Shown piece after piece: positions 44,450-53,451 of a stretch of DNA of 64,000 nucleotides. The translations under genes and the position numbers were made by a program. The stretch covers positions 1-64,000 of the forward strand of contig CANGBC010000002.1 of the NCBI GenBank assembly GCA_947452005.1, in the 5' to 3' direction. Position 1 is the stretch's first letter; every line of letters begins with the position of its first letter. The DNA is from Beijerinckiaceae bacterium. Its GTDB lineage: Bacteria; Pseudomonadota; Alphaproteobacteria; Rhizobiales; Beijerinckiaceae. The notes under the pieces were generated by a model. The model was not told the DNA's origin, searched no databases, and saw only the letters and a program-made list of their open reading frames with translations.

Positions 44450-45766
44450 GTGAGAGCGGATGAGACGGCGGCCAGACCACGCAGCCTGGGCGAACATCAC
44501 GCCAGCGTGCCGGTGCCTGAAGGCGCATCCCTGTTTCGCAAATTTCTCGCTTTTGCTGGCCCCGGCTATCTGGTGTCTGTGGGCTATATGGACCCGGGCA
44601 ATTGGGCGACCTCCATCGCGGGCGGCTCGCAATTTGGTTACACGCTGCTCAGCGTCATTCTGCTGTCCAATCTCATGGCCATTGTCCTGCAGGCGCTTGC
44701 TGCACGCCTCGGCATTGCCACAGGCCTTGATCTCGCCCAAGCCTGCCGCGCGCATTATGCAAAGCCCGTCAATCTCGTGCTGTTTATCGCCTGCGAATTG
44801 GCGATCATTGCTTGCGATCTGGCAGAGGTCATCGGCACAGCCATTGCGCTGAAATTGCTGTTTGGCATTCCCCTTGTCATCGGTTGCCTGATCACCGCGC
44901 TTGATGCCGTGCTGGTCCTCTGGCTGATGCAGAAAGGCTTTCGTTGGCTCGAAGCTTTTGTCATTGTGCTCATTCTCACCATCATGGGCTGTTTTATCTA
45001 TGAGCTGACCATGGCAGCTCCCGCCATCTCCGAGCTGGGCGCGGCCCTCAAGCAGACAAGCGAGATTGCGCATAACCAGGCCATGCTGTTCATCGCGATT
45101 GGCATTATTGGCGCCACCGTCATGCCGCATAATCTGTATCTGCATTCATCAATCGTACAGACGCGTGCCTATGAGCGCAGCGAAACCGGCAGGCGTGCCG
45201 CCATCCGCTATGCGACGTTCGATTCCACACTTGCCTTGATGCTGGCCCTGTTTGTGAATGGCGCCATTCTTGTTCTGGCGGCCACGGTCTTTCACAAGAG
45301 CGGCCGCACCGATGTGGTTGAGATTGAACAGGCCTATGAATTGCTCGCGCCAGCTTTGGGCGTGTCGCTGGCTGCCACCTTATTCGGCGTGGCGCTGCTG
45401 GCGTCCGGCCTCAATTCAACCGTCACCGCCACGCTCGCGGGACAAATCGTGATGGAGGGCTTTCTCCATCTGAAACTCAAACCGTGGGTGCAACGGCTGT
45501 TCACGCGCGGGCTCGCCATTATACCGGTGCTGATCGTGGCCTGGCTTTATGGCGATGAAGGCACCGCCCGCTTGCTGGTGCTGAGCCAGGTCATCTTGTC
45601 GATGCAATTGCCCTTTGCGGTTTTGCCCTTGGTGCAATTTGTGTCGAGCCGCAAAATCATGGGGTCATTTGTGATCTCGCGCGGATTGGCCGGACTGGCC
45701 TGGGCCATTGCACTGCTGATCATCGGACTGAATGTGAAACTGTTGGCCGATACTTTTGTGAGTTGA
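44450..45766 (+). CDS. mntH: Nramp-family divalent metal transporter (MntH-like)
   Basis: A 438-residue proton-coupled Mn/Fe importer with eleven predicted helices. Helix 1 has the metal site motif DPGN in [20 protein letters not shown], and helix 6 has the [10 protein letters not shown] motif with the conserved histidine. A GTG start at 44450 follows a strong AGGAGG site eight bases away; the upstream frame is non-coding. The next features are a palindromic repeat and a bidirectional terminator shared with ctrA. It sits between chpT and ctrA but has no known cell-cycle role. Confidence 0.93.
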   Translation: MRADETAARPRSLGEHHASVPVPEGASLFRKFLAFAGPGYLVSVGYMDPGNWATSIAGGSQFGYTLLSVILLSNLMAIVLQALAARLGIATGLDLAQACRAHYAKPVNLVLFIACELAIIACDLAEVIGTAIALKLLFGIPLVIGCLITALDAVLVLWLMQKGFRWLEAFVIVLILTIMGCFIYELTMAAPAISELGAALKQTSEIAHNQAMLFIAIGIIGATVMPHNLYLHSSIVQTRAYERSETGRRAAIRYATFDSTLALMLALFVNGAILVLAATVFHKSGRTDVVEIEQAYELLAPALGVSLAATLFGVALLASGLNSTVTATLAGQIVMEGFLHLKLKPWVQRLFTRGLAIIPVLIVAWLYGDEGTARLLVLSQVILSMQLPFAVLPLVQFVSSRKIMGSFVISRGLAGLAWAIALLIIGLNVKLLADTFVS

Positions 45767-45771
45767 GCCGC

Positions 45772-45857
45772 CGTCATTGCGAGCGGAGCGAAGCAATCCA
45801 GAGGCCGCATGTGTGGAGGATGGATTGCCGCGTCGCCTTCGGCTCCTCGCAATGACG
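45772..45857. repeat. Dispersed palindromic repeat, copy 5
   Basis: Same family as at 10041: CGTCATTGCGAGCGGAGCG opening, CTCCTCGCAATGACG closing, inner GCAATCCAGAG against TGGATTGCCG. It lies right after the mntH stop and before the bidirectional terminator. Confidence 0.85.
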
Positions 45858-45871
45858 AGCTGAGGGAGCAT

Positions 45872-45903
45872 AAAAAAAGCCCCGCAAAAGCGGGGCTTTT
45901 TCT
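45872..45903. terminator. Bidirectional terminator between mntH and ctrA
   Basis: A perfect 10-bp stem, AAAGCCCCGC (45876-45885) with GCGGGGCTTT (45890-45899), loop AAAA. It has a T-run on the plus strand and an A-run before it, so it ends both converging transcripts. Confidence 0.9.
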
Positions 45904-46605
45904 TTAAGCGGAAGCCCGCTCTTCAACTTCGTTGGGCTCGCGCAGCACATAGCCGCGGCCCCAGACGGTTTCAATATAATTGCGTCCCTGGCTCGCATTG
46001 GCGAGCTTCTTGCGCAATTTGCAGATGAACACGTCGATGATCTTCAGTTCCGGCTCGTCCATGCCACCATAGAGATGGTTGAGGAACATTTCCTTGGTGA
46101 GCGTCGTGCCCTTGCGCAGCGAGAGCAGCTCGAGCATCTGATATTCTTTGCCCGTCAGATGCACGCGCGAGCCGGCCACTTCGACTGTCTTCTGGTCAAG
46201 ATTGACGACGAGATCAGCCGTGGTGATGACCGACTGGGCATGGCCCTTGGAGCGGCGCACGATGGCATGAATGCGCGCGACCATTTCATCCTTGTGGAAA
46301 GGCTTGGTGAGATAATCATCCGCGCCAAAGCCCAGACCCTTCACCTTGTCTTCGATGCCAGCCAACCCTGAGAGAATGAGGATCGGTGTCTTCACCTTTG
46401 CGACACGCAGGCTGCGGAGAACCTCGTAACCCGACATGTCGGGGAGGTTCAGATCCAGCAGGATGATGTCGTAATCATAGAGCTTGCCGAGGTCGATGCC
46501 TTCTTCACCCAGATCGGTGGTGTAGACATTGAAATTCTCTGACTTGAGCATCAACTCGATGCTCTGCGCCGTGGCGCTGTCGTCTTCAATCAAAAGTACC
46601 CGCAT
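45904..46605 (-). CDS. ctrA: Cell-cycle response regulator CtrA
   Basis: A 233-residue OmpR-type response regulator, the master cell-cycle regulator of Alphaproteobacteria. The receiver has the acidic pocket in IEDDSATAQ and the phospho-acceptor Asp51 in [11 protein letters not shown]. The winged-helix DNA-binding domain contains [20 protein letters not shown] and [17 protein letters not shown]. The ATG at 46605 gives the standard CtrA length; an earlier in-frame codon is not conserved. ChpT, encoded 1.5 kb away, should phosphorylate it, and SciP, encoded 2.2 kb away, should restrain it. The 544 bases upstream hold candidate CtrA and CcrM sites. Confidence 0.96.
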   Translation of the reverse strand: MRVLLIEDDSATAQSIELMLKSENFNVYTTDLGEEGIDLGKLYDYDIILLDLNLPDMSGYEVLRSLRVAKVKTPILILSGLAGIEDKVKGLGFGADDYLTKPFHKDEMVARIHAIVRRSKGHAQSVITTADLVVNLDQKTVEVAGSRVHLTGKEYQMLELLSLRKGTTLTKEMFLNHLYGGMDEPELKIIDVFICKLRKKLANASQGRNYIETVWGRGYVLREPNEVEERASA

Positions 46606-47149
46606 GTGAGGTCCCCACCCTAGCTCTGTCCTGATCGCGATCGGCGCCAACCAGCAAAGAGCGCGGCTTAAAAAATCCGGTCCAACAACCTTAACGAGAG
46701 ATGGTTAACAAACAGTGATTCCTGCTTTCAAGTGTCTGGCTCCGAGCGTGTGAATTGCACACAAGAACCTGATTTAACTTGAACTTCCGACAGTGACCCT
46801 GTTTGGAAACCGGTTTAACGCCGACCGCTAAACCAATCTCTCGACTCGAAACCCCGACACTTGCCTCAGGCAAATCACCTGTGGCGTCACACAGGACTGT
46901 TAACCATTAGGGTTAACAGACCGTTACGCGCGGGGCTTTGGAACAGGCCCGAATCACCCACAACAGAGGAATAGCATGCGAATCCATGGCTCTGGCAGAG
47001 TCTTCGTGGCTTTTTTTGGCTTTCTGCGTGTCACGGTAAGGAAAGCGCAACTTTGAGGCGTCATGCTCATCCTGTCTCGCGGAAGTCTCGCGTCGGCGCC
47101 CCACACGGCACCGGCGCATGGGTAGTTATGCATCTCGGAGTCACGAGTG
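46606..47149. promoter_or_regulatory. Divergent control region between ctrA and fliJ
   Basis: No gene is visible in these 544 bases. They are AT-richer than the flanks and hold six TTAAC half-sites (46691, 46705, 46774, 46815, 46900, 46913) and four GANTC methylation sites (46717, 46843, 46951, 46980). This fits control by CtrA and by CcrM methylation. The exact promoters cannot be placed. Confidence 0.6.
46913..46927. promoter_or_regulatory. Candidate CtrA box in the ctrA-fliJ region
   Basis: TTAA-N7-TTAC matches seven of eight bases of the CtrA motif TTAA-N7-TTAA with the correct spacing. It lies 308 bases upstream of the ctrA start and 223 bases upstream of fliJ. Confidence 0.45.
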
Positions 47150-47536
47150 ATGAAATCGCGGGATACATTGGTCAGGCTGAAGCGTTTTCAGGCCGAAGAA
47201 AAGCGCCGACGCGTCACCCAGATCGAAACCATGATCGCCGACTTTGCGCGCATGGCGGGTGAACTCGACCGGGAAATCGCCGCTGAAGAGCAGCGCTCGG
47301 GCGTGGCAGACCCAAGCCACTTTGCTTATTCCACTTACGCGCGGGCCGCACGCACCCGGCGCGACAATCTCCACCAGTCAGGTGAAGATCTGCGCGGCCA
47401 GCTCGAAGAGGCCAAAGCGCGCTACGAGGAAGCCGCCGAGGAATTTTCCAAGGCGCAATCCATGGATATGCGCGACAAGGCGGTCGACGTCGTGCGCGAC
47501 CGGGCGGAGCCCGTCCAACGCGTCGCCCGGATCTAA
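47150..47536 (+). CDS. fliJ: FliJ-like flagellar export chaperone
   Basis: A 128-residue, almost entirely helical coiled-coil protein: MKSRDTLVRLKRFQAEEKRR, EQRSGVADPSHFAYSTYARA, then a long charged helix. This is the pattern of rhizobial FliJ, the small ATPase-associated component of flagellar export. An ATG at 47150 is preferred to the GTG at 47147. No fliI or other flagellar gene is adjacent in the window, so the assignment rests on sequence and on its place beside ctrA, as in other Hyphomicrobiales. A terminator follows. Confidence 0.82.
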   Translation: MKSRDTLVRLKRFQAEEKRRRVTQIETMIADFARMAGELDREIAAEEQRSGVADPSHFAYSTYARAARTRRDNLHQSGEDLRGQLEEAKARYEEAAEEFSKAQSMDMRDKAVDVVRDRAEPVQRVARI

Positions 47537-47555
47537 AAGCCCCTTTGCACAGATC

Positions 47556-47588
47556 AGCCAGCCGGCACCCCGGCTGGCTTTCCTATTT
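47556..47588 (+). terminator. Terminator after fliJ
   Basis: A 10-bp perfect stem (47556-47565 with 47570-47579) and a 4-base loop, followed by TTCCTATTT. It lies 20 bases after the fliJ stop. Confidence 0.75.
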
Positions 47589-47677
47589 GTTATCAGGCGC
47601 TCCTTGCACTCCTGCCCCCTGCATGGCACGGATGGGTCTACACGCCCCGTCAGCCAGCAGGACGAGCCCCAGAGCAG

Positions 47678-48724
47678 ATGAAGCGCATCCTTGATTTTTT
47701 TTGGCCCGTTGTCGGGCTTGTCGCCGTCGCTTGGTCCGTCAAGCTCCTTTACGAGAAGCTCGCCGCCGAAGCAGCCACGGATGAGAAAGTGCGCCTTCTG
47801 CTCGATGGCGGCGGCCTGTGGAGCGACATCAAAATCATCGCCACGGTCATCGGCCACAAGCTGGCTGATATTCCAGCCCACGGCTATTGGCTGGCTGGCG
47901 TCTCGACACTGATCGCTTATGCGGCGCTCGCTTGGTACGACCGCATTGCGCTCATTCACCTCAAGCGTGAGCAGGGCATTTCCTGGCTCTATATCGCCGT
48001 GTGCTCTTTCGTCACTTATGCGCTGTCGCATAACATCGGCGCCTCAGTTTTTTCCGGCGGCATGGTGCGCTACCGCGCCTATTCAGCCAAAGGCCTGAAT
48101 GCTGCCGACATCGCCATTCTCGTGGCGCTGTGCTCTTACACCTTCGCCTTTGGTACCATGTTGCTCTTGGCCTTCGTGTTGATTGGCGAGCCGCAAATTC
48201 TGGCGCCGCTCTCCACCCTGTCGACCCATTTCAGCGTGGGTGAACATGTCGCCCGCGTGATTGGCTTTTCCATGCTGGGCTTTGTGGCGCTCTACACCAT
48301 CGGCTCATGGCTGCAATTGCGCCCGCTGCGCTTTCGCTCGTTCGAGCTCATGTATCCGCGCCTCAATGTCGTAGCCCGCCAATATGTGGCAGCGCCGCTG
48401 GAATTGATTGGCGCAGCCGGCATCATCTATTTCGCGCTGCCTGAACAGGGCAATCCGGGCTTCTTCATTGTGCTAGGCGCGTTTCTTCTGTCGTTTTCGG
48501 CGGGCTTGTTGTCGCAGGTGCCGGGCGGCGTGGGCGTGATGGAGGCTGTGTTTCTGGCCGTCATGCCGGGCATGCCAGCGACAGCCGTCTTTGCCGCCTT
48601 GCTGGTCTGGCGTCTGTTTTATCTGATCCTGCCGCTGGCCATGTCGGTGCCGGTGATCTTGCTGTTCGAGCGCGCTCAGCTCGCCAAGACCTTGCACCAG
48701 GAATGCAAAACGCCGGACCTTTGA
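47678..48724 (+). CDS. Lysylphosphatidylglycerol synthetase-like membrane protein (UPF0104)
   Basis: A 348-residue integral membrane protein with about eight helices. It resembles the flippase domain of MprF (LPG_synthase_TM/AglD-like): LSHNIGASVFSGGMVRYRAY, a central LNVVARQYVAAPLEL segment, and the helix-loop LLSQVPGGVGVMEAVFLAV. No synthetase (GNAT-like) domain is attached, so lysyl transfer is not supported; lipid or polyprenyl-linked substrate flipping is possible. An unconvincing hairpin overlaps the stop. It is flanked by fliJ and sciP. Confidence 0.8.
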   Translation: MKRILDFFWPVVGLVAVAWSVKLLYEKLAAEAATDEKVRLLLDGGGLWSDIKIIATVIGHKLADIPAHGYWLAGVSTLIAYAALAWYDRIALIHLKREQGISWLYIAVCSFVTYALSHNIGASVFSGGMVRYRAYSAKGLNAADIAILVALCSYTFAFGTMLLLAFVLIGEPQILAPLSTLSTHFSVGEHVARVIGFSMLGFVALYTIGSWLQLRPLRFRSFELMYPRLNVVARQYVAAPLELIGAAGIIYFALPEQGNPGFFIVLGAFLLSFSAGLLSQVPGGVGVMEAVFLAVMPGMPATAVFAALLVWRLFYLILPLAMSVPVILLFERAQLAKTLHQECKTPDL

Positions 48725-48733
48725 GGCCCGGCG
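48711..48733. terminator. Hairpin between the membrane protein and sciP genes
   Basis: A 10-position stem with one mismatch (48711-48720 with 48724-48733), overlapping the stop codon of the upstream gene. There is an A4 run on one side and a weak T-run on the other, so it could end both converging transcripts. Confidence 0.4.
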
Positions 48734-48765
48734 TCTTGTAAAAATCCCACAGAAACAAAACCGCC

Positions 48766-49041
48766 TTACTGGCGATATTGCTGAATGCGTGTCGTGCGAA
48801 GACCGGCAAGACCATGCTGGTCAATGGACATTTGCCAGCTCAGAAATTCGTCGACCGTCAGCGTATAACGGCTGCAGGCCTCTTCCAGAGACAGAAGACC
48901 GCCACGAACAGCGGCCACCACCTCAGCCTTGCGGCGGATAACCCAACGTTTGGTGTCCGTGGGTGGCAGATCGGCGACGGTCAAAGGTGAGCCGTCGGGG
49001 CCAATCACATATTTCACCCGGGGACGATGAAGTTCGGTCAT
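48766..49041 (-). CDS. sciP: CtrA inhibitor SciP (DUF1153)
   Basis: A 92-residue helix-turn-helix protein that binds CtrA and blocks activation of CtrA-dependent promoters in Caulobacter. The family signature is clear: YVIGPDGSPLTVADLPP, RWVIRRKAEVVAAVRGGLLS, then EEACSRYTLTVDEFLSWQ. The ATG at 49041 is chosen; an ATG two codons earlier is less likely. The 248 bases to the divergent mnmA gene contain a near-consensus CtrA box. Confidence 0.93.
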   Translation of the reverse strand: MTELHRPRVKYVIGPDGSPLTVADLPPTDTKRWVIRRKAEVVAAVRGGLLSLEEACSRYTLTVDEFLSWQMSIDQHGLAGLRTTRIQQYRQ

Positions 49042-49096
49042 TATCAAAACTCGCTACGCGACACACTGACTAGACCCTCAATCTAACCGCCGGTTT

Positions 49097-49111
49097 TTAA
49101 GATTTGCCTAA
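49097..49111. promoter_or_regulatory. Candidate CtrA box upstream of sciP
   Basis: TTAA-N7-CTAA matches seven of eight bases of TTAA-N7-TTAA with correct spacing. It lies 55 bases before the sciP start on the reverse strand, a normal promoter position, and fits the known activation of sciP by CtrA in Caulobacter. Confidence 0.5.
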
Positions 49112-49289
49112 ACGCAAACCCCGTTTTTGGGGTGCTAACTATCGGATTTGTTTCCAAATCCTTAGTTTAGAGGCCATTCCGTCTTCATCTGGCACACAAT
49201 TGGCCCCAAGCCGCGCTTGCGTCTGCCCGCCGCCAAATTGATCCATTCGGTTGCAATTTTTTGCCGCCAGTGGTTTGACTTGCCCCATC

Positions 49290-50489
49290 ATGAACCCGCT
49301 CCTGCAGCAAGACGCCCCAGCCACCCGTCCGGCCACCCTGCCCGGTGTGAATTCGCTTGGGATCGCCAAAGCCCCGGCCGACACCCGCGTGGTCGTCGCC
49401 ATGTCGGGCGGCGTCGACTCGTCCGTGGTGGCCGCTCTGCTGAAGCGCGAAGGCTATGATGTCATCGGCGTGACCCTGCAGCTGTATGATCATGGCGCGG
49501 CTGTGCATCGCAAAGGTGCGTGCTGCGCGGGACAAGACATTCACGACGCACGCGATGTGGCCGAGCGCCTCGGCATTCCCCATTACGTGCTCGATTATGA
49601 AAGCCGCTTCAAAGACAAGGTGATTGATTCCTTCGCCAAATCTTATGTGGCTGGCGAAACACCGATCCCGTGCGTGGCGTGCAACCAGCACATCAAGTTC
49701 AAGGATCTTTTCGACACTGCGCGCGATCTGGGTGCCGATGTGCTGGCCACTGGCCATTACATTTCATCTGCCGAAGATGGCGAAGGCCACCGCGCCTTGT
49801 TTCGCGCCATCGATTCAGATCGCGACCAAAGCTATTTCCTGTTTGCCACCACGCGCGAACAGCTTGATTTGCTGCGCTTCCCGCTGGGCGATCTGCCCAA
49901 GCCCGATGTGCGCAAATTCGCGCATGATTTCGGCCTGACCGTTGCTGACAAAGCCGACAGCCAGGACATTTGCTTCGTTCCGTCAGGAAAATATACCGAT
50001 GTGATTGAACGCCTGATCCCGGGCGCTGCAGAGCCTGGCGACATTGTGCATATTGATGGGCGCGTCATTGGCCACCACCATGGCGTGATCCATTACACAA
50101 TCGGCCAGCGCAAAGGCTTGGGGCTTGGCTCCAACACGGCGGCCAAAGGTGACCCTCTTTATGTCGTGAAACTCGATTCAGCGCAGCGCCGCGTGATTGT
50201 TGGCCCGCGCTCGGCGCTCGCCACACGTCTTGTGATGCTGCGCGATGTGAACTGGATCGGCCCGGGCTCAATCGATGATCTGCCTGCGGATGGTCTCGAA
50301 GTGGCGGTGCGCCTGCGCTCCACGCGCCCGCCTGCCGCTGCCATCCTGCGCCGCACGGGTACCGAGATCGTAGTCGAACTGGCAGTGGGCGAAGACGGCG
50401 TGTCGCCGGGCCAGGCTTGCGTCTTTTACGAAGACGCCAGTGCGCGTGCGCGCGTGCTGGGCGGTGGCTTTATCAAACCGCAGCTCTGA
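49290..50489 (+). CDS. mnmA: tRNA-specific 2-thiouridylase MnmA
   Basis: A 399-residue enzyme that places sulfur on uridine 34 of Lys, Glu and Gln tRNAs, including the tRNA-Glu family. The PP-loop is [16 protein letters not shown], the active cysteine lies in [14 protein letters not shown], and the second lies in QDICFVPSG. The central domain has [12 protein letters not shown]. The ATG at 49290 gives about 25 extra N-terminal residues before the conserved core. Its last base overlaps the next ATG (TGATG), so it is translationally coupled to pmtA. Confidence 0.95.
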   Translation: MNPLLQQDAPATRPATLPGVNSLGIAKAPADTRVVVAMSGGVDSSVVAALLKREGYDVIGVTLQLYDHGAAVHRKGACCAGQDIHDARDVAERLGIPHYVLDYESRFKDKVIDSFAKSYVAGETPIPCVACNQHIKFKDLFDTARDLGADVLATGHYISSAEDGEGHRALFRAIDSDRDQSYFLFATTREQLDLLRFPLGDLPKPDVRKFAHDFGLTVADKADSQDICFVPSGKYTDVIERLIPGAAEPGDIVHIDGRVIGHHHGVIHYTIGQRKGLGLGSNTAAKGDPLYVVKLDSAQRRVIVGPRSALATRLVMLRDVNWIGPGSIDDLPADGLEVAVRLRSTRPPAAAILRRTGTEIVVELAVGEDGVSPGQACVFYEDASARARVLGGGFIKPQL

Positions 50490-51148
50490 TGAGCGACAAG
50501 ACCTCCACCCTCTCCCACGCCGATGTGGAAAGCGCCTATGCGCGCTGGGCACCGATCTATGATCTGGTCTTCACCGCCACCATGAAGCCGGGACGGCGTG
50601 CAGGTGCTGCAGCCATCAATGCACTGGCCGCACATCGTGAAATTTCCCTGCTTGATGTTGGCGTGGGCACTGGCCTTGAGCTGCCAATGTTTTCACCGCA
50701 TGTGAAAATCACCGGCATTGATCTCTCCGAGCCCATGCTGGCGGTCGCGCGCAAACGCGTGTTGCGCGAGGGCCTGGGCAATGTGCTCGACCTGCAAGCC
50801 ATGGATGCCATGGCGCTCACATTTCCTGATGGCCATTTTGATGCGGTGATTGCACCCTATGTACTCACTGTTGTGCCCGACGCGCATCGCACGCTGGACG
50901 AAATGGCGCGCGTCACCAAACAGGGTGGCGAGATTGTGCTGGTCAATCACATCGGGGCGGAGCGCGGCCTGATGGCGACATTGGAAGCCTGGCTCGGACA
51001 GCGCGCCGCCGCCCTTGGCTGGCGACCAGAATTCCCCTGGTCCATCGTCGGCGACTGGCTCGCCCAGCGCCCAGACATCCGGCTGGTGGAGCGGCGCAAA
51101 CTGGCCCCGCTCGATCTCTTCACATTGATCCGGCTGGAACGGCTCTGA
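50489..51148 (+). CDS. pmtA: Class I methyltransferase, phosphatidylethanolamine N-methyltransferase PmtA-like
   Basis: A 219-residue SAM-dependent methyltransferase. Motif I is LLDVGVGTGLELPMF, then GIDLSEPMLAVARKR, and motif II is FDAVIAPYVLTVVPD. YARWAPIYDLVFTATMKPGR and WRPEFPWSIVGDWLAQRPDI match Rhodobacter-type PmtA. It would methylate phosphatidylethanolamine towards phosphatidylcholine at the inner membrane. No membrane segment is seen, as in that family. The start overlaps the mnmA stop. A menaquinone-type methyltransferase is the main alternative. Confidence 0.78.
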   Translation: MSDKTSTLSHADVESAYARWAPIYDLVFTATMKPGRRAGAAAINALAAHREISLLDVGVGTGLELPMFSPHVKITGIDLSEPMLAVARKRVLREGLGNVLDLQAMDAMALTFPDGHFDAVIAPYVLTVVPDAHRTLDEMARVTKQGGEIVLVNHIGAERGLMATLEAWLGQRAAALGWRPEFPWSIVGDWLAQRPDIRLVERRKLAPLDLFTLIRLERL

Positions 51149-51167
51149 GAGAAGCCGTTCACGAGAT

Positions 51168-52016
51168 TTATTTGTTGCTCGCGAAGGGCAACATCGCTTG
51201 GAAAGCGTATTGGTGGGACTGATAAAGCTGCAACGCGCCATTGCGTGGTTCCGGCTTCAACAGTGCGACTGCCAGTCCACCAACCATCTTGAAACGCTGT
51301 GCATCCATCGGCAGGAATGAGCCGTGCACATAATCTGTTTCAATGTAATGGACATGCGGATTCGCTTGCCAGTTTATATTCAGAATGGCTTGGCGCACGG
51401 TGGGCATAAAACTATCGTGCATAATGAGGCAGGTTGGCTGCCGCGGCACGATTTTTAAAACAGCCTCAATATCGCGATGCGCGCCAGCTGCAGAGTGATC
51501 GCCGTCCACCAGAATGAAACTAACCGGCAGGCCATTGGTGTTGATAATCTGCACCAACTCGGGGAGAACCGTCGCGGAATCTCCCGCTACAAATTCGACA
51601 TTGGCGAAACATGGCATCTTCTGCAGCACCGTCTGGTTCGCTGAGTTGATGTCAATGGAAATAGCCCCTTTTGCATGCTGCATCATGGCTTGAAGACTGC
51701 CGCCCTTATCCGTTCCAACCTCAAGCGCAATTTCTGGTTGGAAGGTTTTGAGAAGGTGCAGAAAACCAAGACGCTCCACACGCGTCATTTGCCAAGGGAG
51801 CTCAACGCGATCAATCGCAATATCGTCAGGTGAGAAATCAACCAGATCTCCGGAAGGAATCGCGGAGCCCAACGCAAATTCAGTGCGTGAAAACATGTTT
51901 AGCCCCTGTTGTTGCTCACCCAAACTCGCCGGGAGCTTCAACGTACAATCGTTAAAAAGTGATGATCTGCGCGGGTGAAGAGCCTGAAAATTATATAATT
52001 CAACGAATTTTTTCAT
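51168..52016 (-). CDS. Class I SAM-dependent methyltransferase-like protein
   Basis: A 282-residue protein with a methyltransferase-type core: ALEVGTDKGGSLQAMMQHAK (motif I), ISIDINSANQTVLQKMPCFA, FILVDGDHSAAGAHRDIEAV, then LIMHDSFMP. This resembles cephalosporin hydroxylase-like or Methyltransf_24 proteins that often sit in surface-glycan and antibiotic clusters. The ATG at 52016 (MKKFVELYNFQAL) is preferred to a TTG at 52031. The sequence is visibly richer in A+T than pmtA, so recent acquisition is possible. It converges with pmtA and lies about 260 bases from tRNA-Met. Confidence 0.72.
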   Translation of the reverse strand: MKKFVELYNFQALHPRRSSLFNDCTLKLPASLGEQQQGLNMFSRTEFALGSAIPSGDLVDFSPDDIAIDRVELPWQMTRVERLGFLHLLKTFQPEIALEVGTDKGGSLQAMMQHAKGAISIDINSANQTVLQKMPCFANVEFVAGDSATVLPELVQIINTNGLPVSFILVDGDHSAAGAHRDIEAVLKIVPRQPTCLIMHDSFMPTVRQAILNINWQANPHVHYIETDYVHGSFLPMDAQRFKMVGGLAVALLKPEPRNGALQLYQSHQYAFQAMLPFASNK

Positions 52017-52211
52017 ATGTTTAAGCTGCAACTAGCCGAAAAGCCCCAAGCCGGCGCGTGGGGTCCAGGCCACAGGCTTGGGGGCGCAGAGCCGCTGAGC
52101 CCGCCCTTCAGGCTTGCAGGGGACAAGAGCCCCAAGAAAACGAGTGGCGCGACACCCCGAATGAACTGAAATCCATCCCGAAAATGGCGCCACATGGTCG
52201 TTTGAGGGCGC

Positions 52212-52240
52212 TTGACTTGAGGCCACCCGCCCCTCTATAT
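52212..52240 (+). promoter_or_regulatory. tRNA-Met promoter
   Basis: TTGACT (52212-52217) and CTATAT (52235-52240) with 17-base spacing, 36 bases before the tRNA 5' end. Confidence 0.65.
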
Positions 52241-52276
52241 CGCGGGCTTCCGGAGCGCCTTCCAAGGCCTTCTCGG

Positions 52277-52353
52277 GGCGGGGTAGCTCAGTTGGTTAGA
52301 GCAGCGGAATCATAATCCGCGTGTCGGGGGTTCGAATCCCTCCCCCGCTACCA
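52277..52353 (+). tRNA. tRNA-Met (CAT), elongator-type
   Basis: The cloverleaf starts GGCGGGGTAGCTCAGTTGGT. The acceptor is GGCGGGG with CCCCGCT (one G-U end pair), the discriminator is A, and CCA is encoded. The anticodon arm is GCGGA-ATCATAA-TCCGC, giving CAT. The G1-U72 end pair and D-arm are not those of initiator tRNA; a tRNA-Ile2 (CAU, lysidine) cannot be fully excluded. Confidence 0.92.
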
Positions 52354-52455
52354 ACGAACCCCCGGACCAAAATCCACCAACGACCATTGGCCCATTTGCG
52401 AGCCACCCCGACGCCTTGTAGAAAAATCACAAGACGTTCGGGAGGGGACATTCGC

Positions 52456-53418
52456 ATGACCATTCATCGCCTTGCTTTGGCTGGCTTCGCACTCATGGCG
52501 CTCGCCAGCCCCCTTTGTGCCCAAACCTACCCCGACCGTCCGATCACCATGATCGTGCCTTTTGCTGCTGGTGGCGCCTCGGATGTGATTGCGCGCATTA
52601 TTGGTGAGCGCATGGGCCAAGAGCTCGGCCAGACCATCGTGAATGAAAATGTCGCCGGTGCGGGTGGCGTGATTGCGCTCAACCGCGTCGCAGCTGCGCG
52701 CCCCGATGGCTATACGATCCTGATCGGCAACACGGGCACCAATGCCGCCTCTTATGTGCTCACACCTGATGTGAAATTCACGCCCGAGTCCTTTGCGCCC
52801 GTCGGCCTGATCGCCAAGACCGCGCCCGTGCTGGCCGTGAAGAAAGATTTCCCGGCCAAGACGCTGTCGGAGTTTGTGGCCTATGCGAAAGCCAATCCGG
52901 GCAAAATCAATCTGGCCCATGCAGGTGTTGGCTCGTCCAATTATCTCATCTGCAAGAATTTCGTTGCCGCTGCCAAAGTCGAGGTGACCTTGTTGAGCTA
53001 TCGCGGTGCAGGCCCTGCGCTGAATGATTTGCTCGGCGGCCATGTGGACGGCGTGTGTGACAACGCCGCCTCTATCGCGCCCTCCATTCAGGCGGAGCGC
53101 GTCAATGGCTTGGCAGTGGCGGCCGCCAAGCGGCTCGAAATTCTGCCCAACCTGCCAACGTCAGCCGAAGGCGGATTGCCGGAGTTTCTGGCTGAAGGCT
53201 GGAATGCCATTTTCACCCCCGCCAATGCGCCTGCAGACGTCACCGCGCGCCTCAACGCGGCCTTGCGCACATCCATCGCTGATCCTGCTGTGCGCAAGCG
53301 CTTCAATGAACTGGGCTCAACGCCCGCCGACGATGCCGAGATGAGAGGCGCGCATGTGCGCAAAGTCGTTGAGGCTGATATTGCGCGCTACAAAGTCACT
53401 TTGGCGACCAAAGATTGA
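52456..53418 (+). CDS. Tripartite tricarboxylate transporter binding protein (Bug/TctC)
   Basis: A 320-residue precursor with a signal peptide (MTIHRLALAGFALMALASPLCAQ, cleaved about residue 22). The Bug family blocks are clear: YPDRPITMIVPFAAGGASDV, ANPGKINLAHAGVGSSNYL, LLSYRGAGPALNDLLGGHVD and LPNLPTSAEGGLPEFLAEGW. It binds a small organic acid in the periplasm. No TctA or TctB membrane genes are in the window, so it is an orphan. The ATG at 52456 follows GGAGGGG, and a tRNA-Met gene lies upstream. A terminator follows. Confidence 0.9.
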   Translation: MTIHRLALAGFALMALASPLCAQTYPDRPITMIVPFAAGGASDVIARIIGERMGQELGQTIVNENVAGAGGVIALNRVAAARPDGYTILIGNTGTNAASYVLTPDVKFTPESFAPVGLIAKTAPVLAVKKDFPAKTLSEFVAYAKANPGKINLAHAGVGSSNYLICKNFVAAAKVEVTLLSYRGAGPALNDLLGGHVDGVCDNAASIAPSIQAERVNGLAVAAAKRLEILPNLPTSAEGGLPEFLAEGWNAIFTPANAPADVTARLNAALRTSIADPAVRKRFNELGSTPADDAEMRGAHVRKVVEADIARYKVTLATKD

Positions 53419-53423
53419 AATGA

Positions 53424-53450
53424 AAAAGGCGGGGAGGATCCTCGCCTTTT
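53424..53450. terminator. Bidirectional terminator
   Basis: AAAAGGCG pairs with CGCCTTTT, with an inner GAGGATCCTC palindrome. It lies between the stops of the convergent Bug and hypothetical genes. Confidence 0.75.
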
Positions 53451-53451
53451 G

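Noticed and set aside
46691-46709. Paired TTAAC sites as a full CtrA box
   Set aside because: The two TTAA cores are 10 bases apart, not 7, so they do not form the canonical motif.
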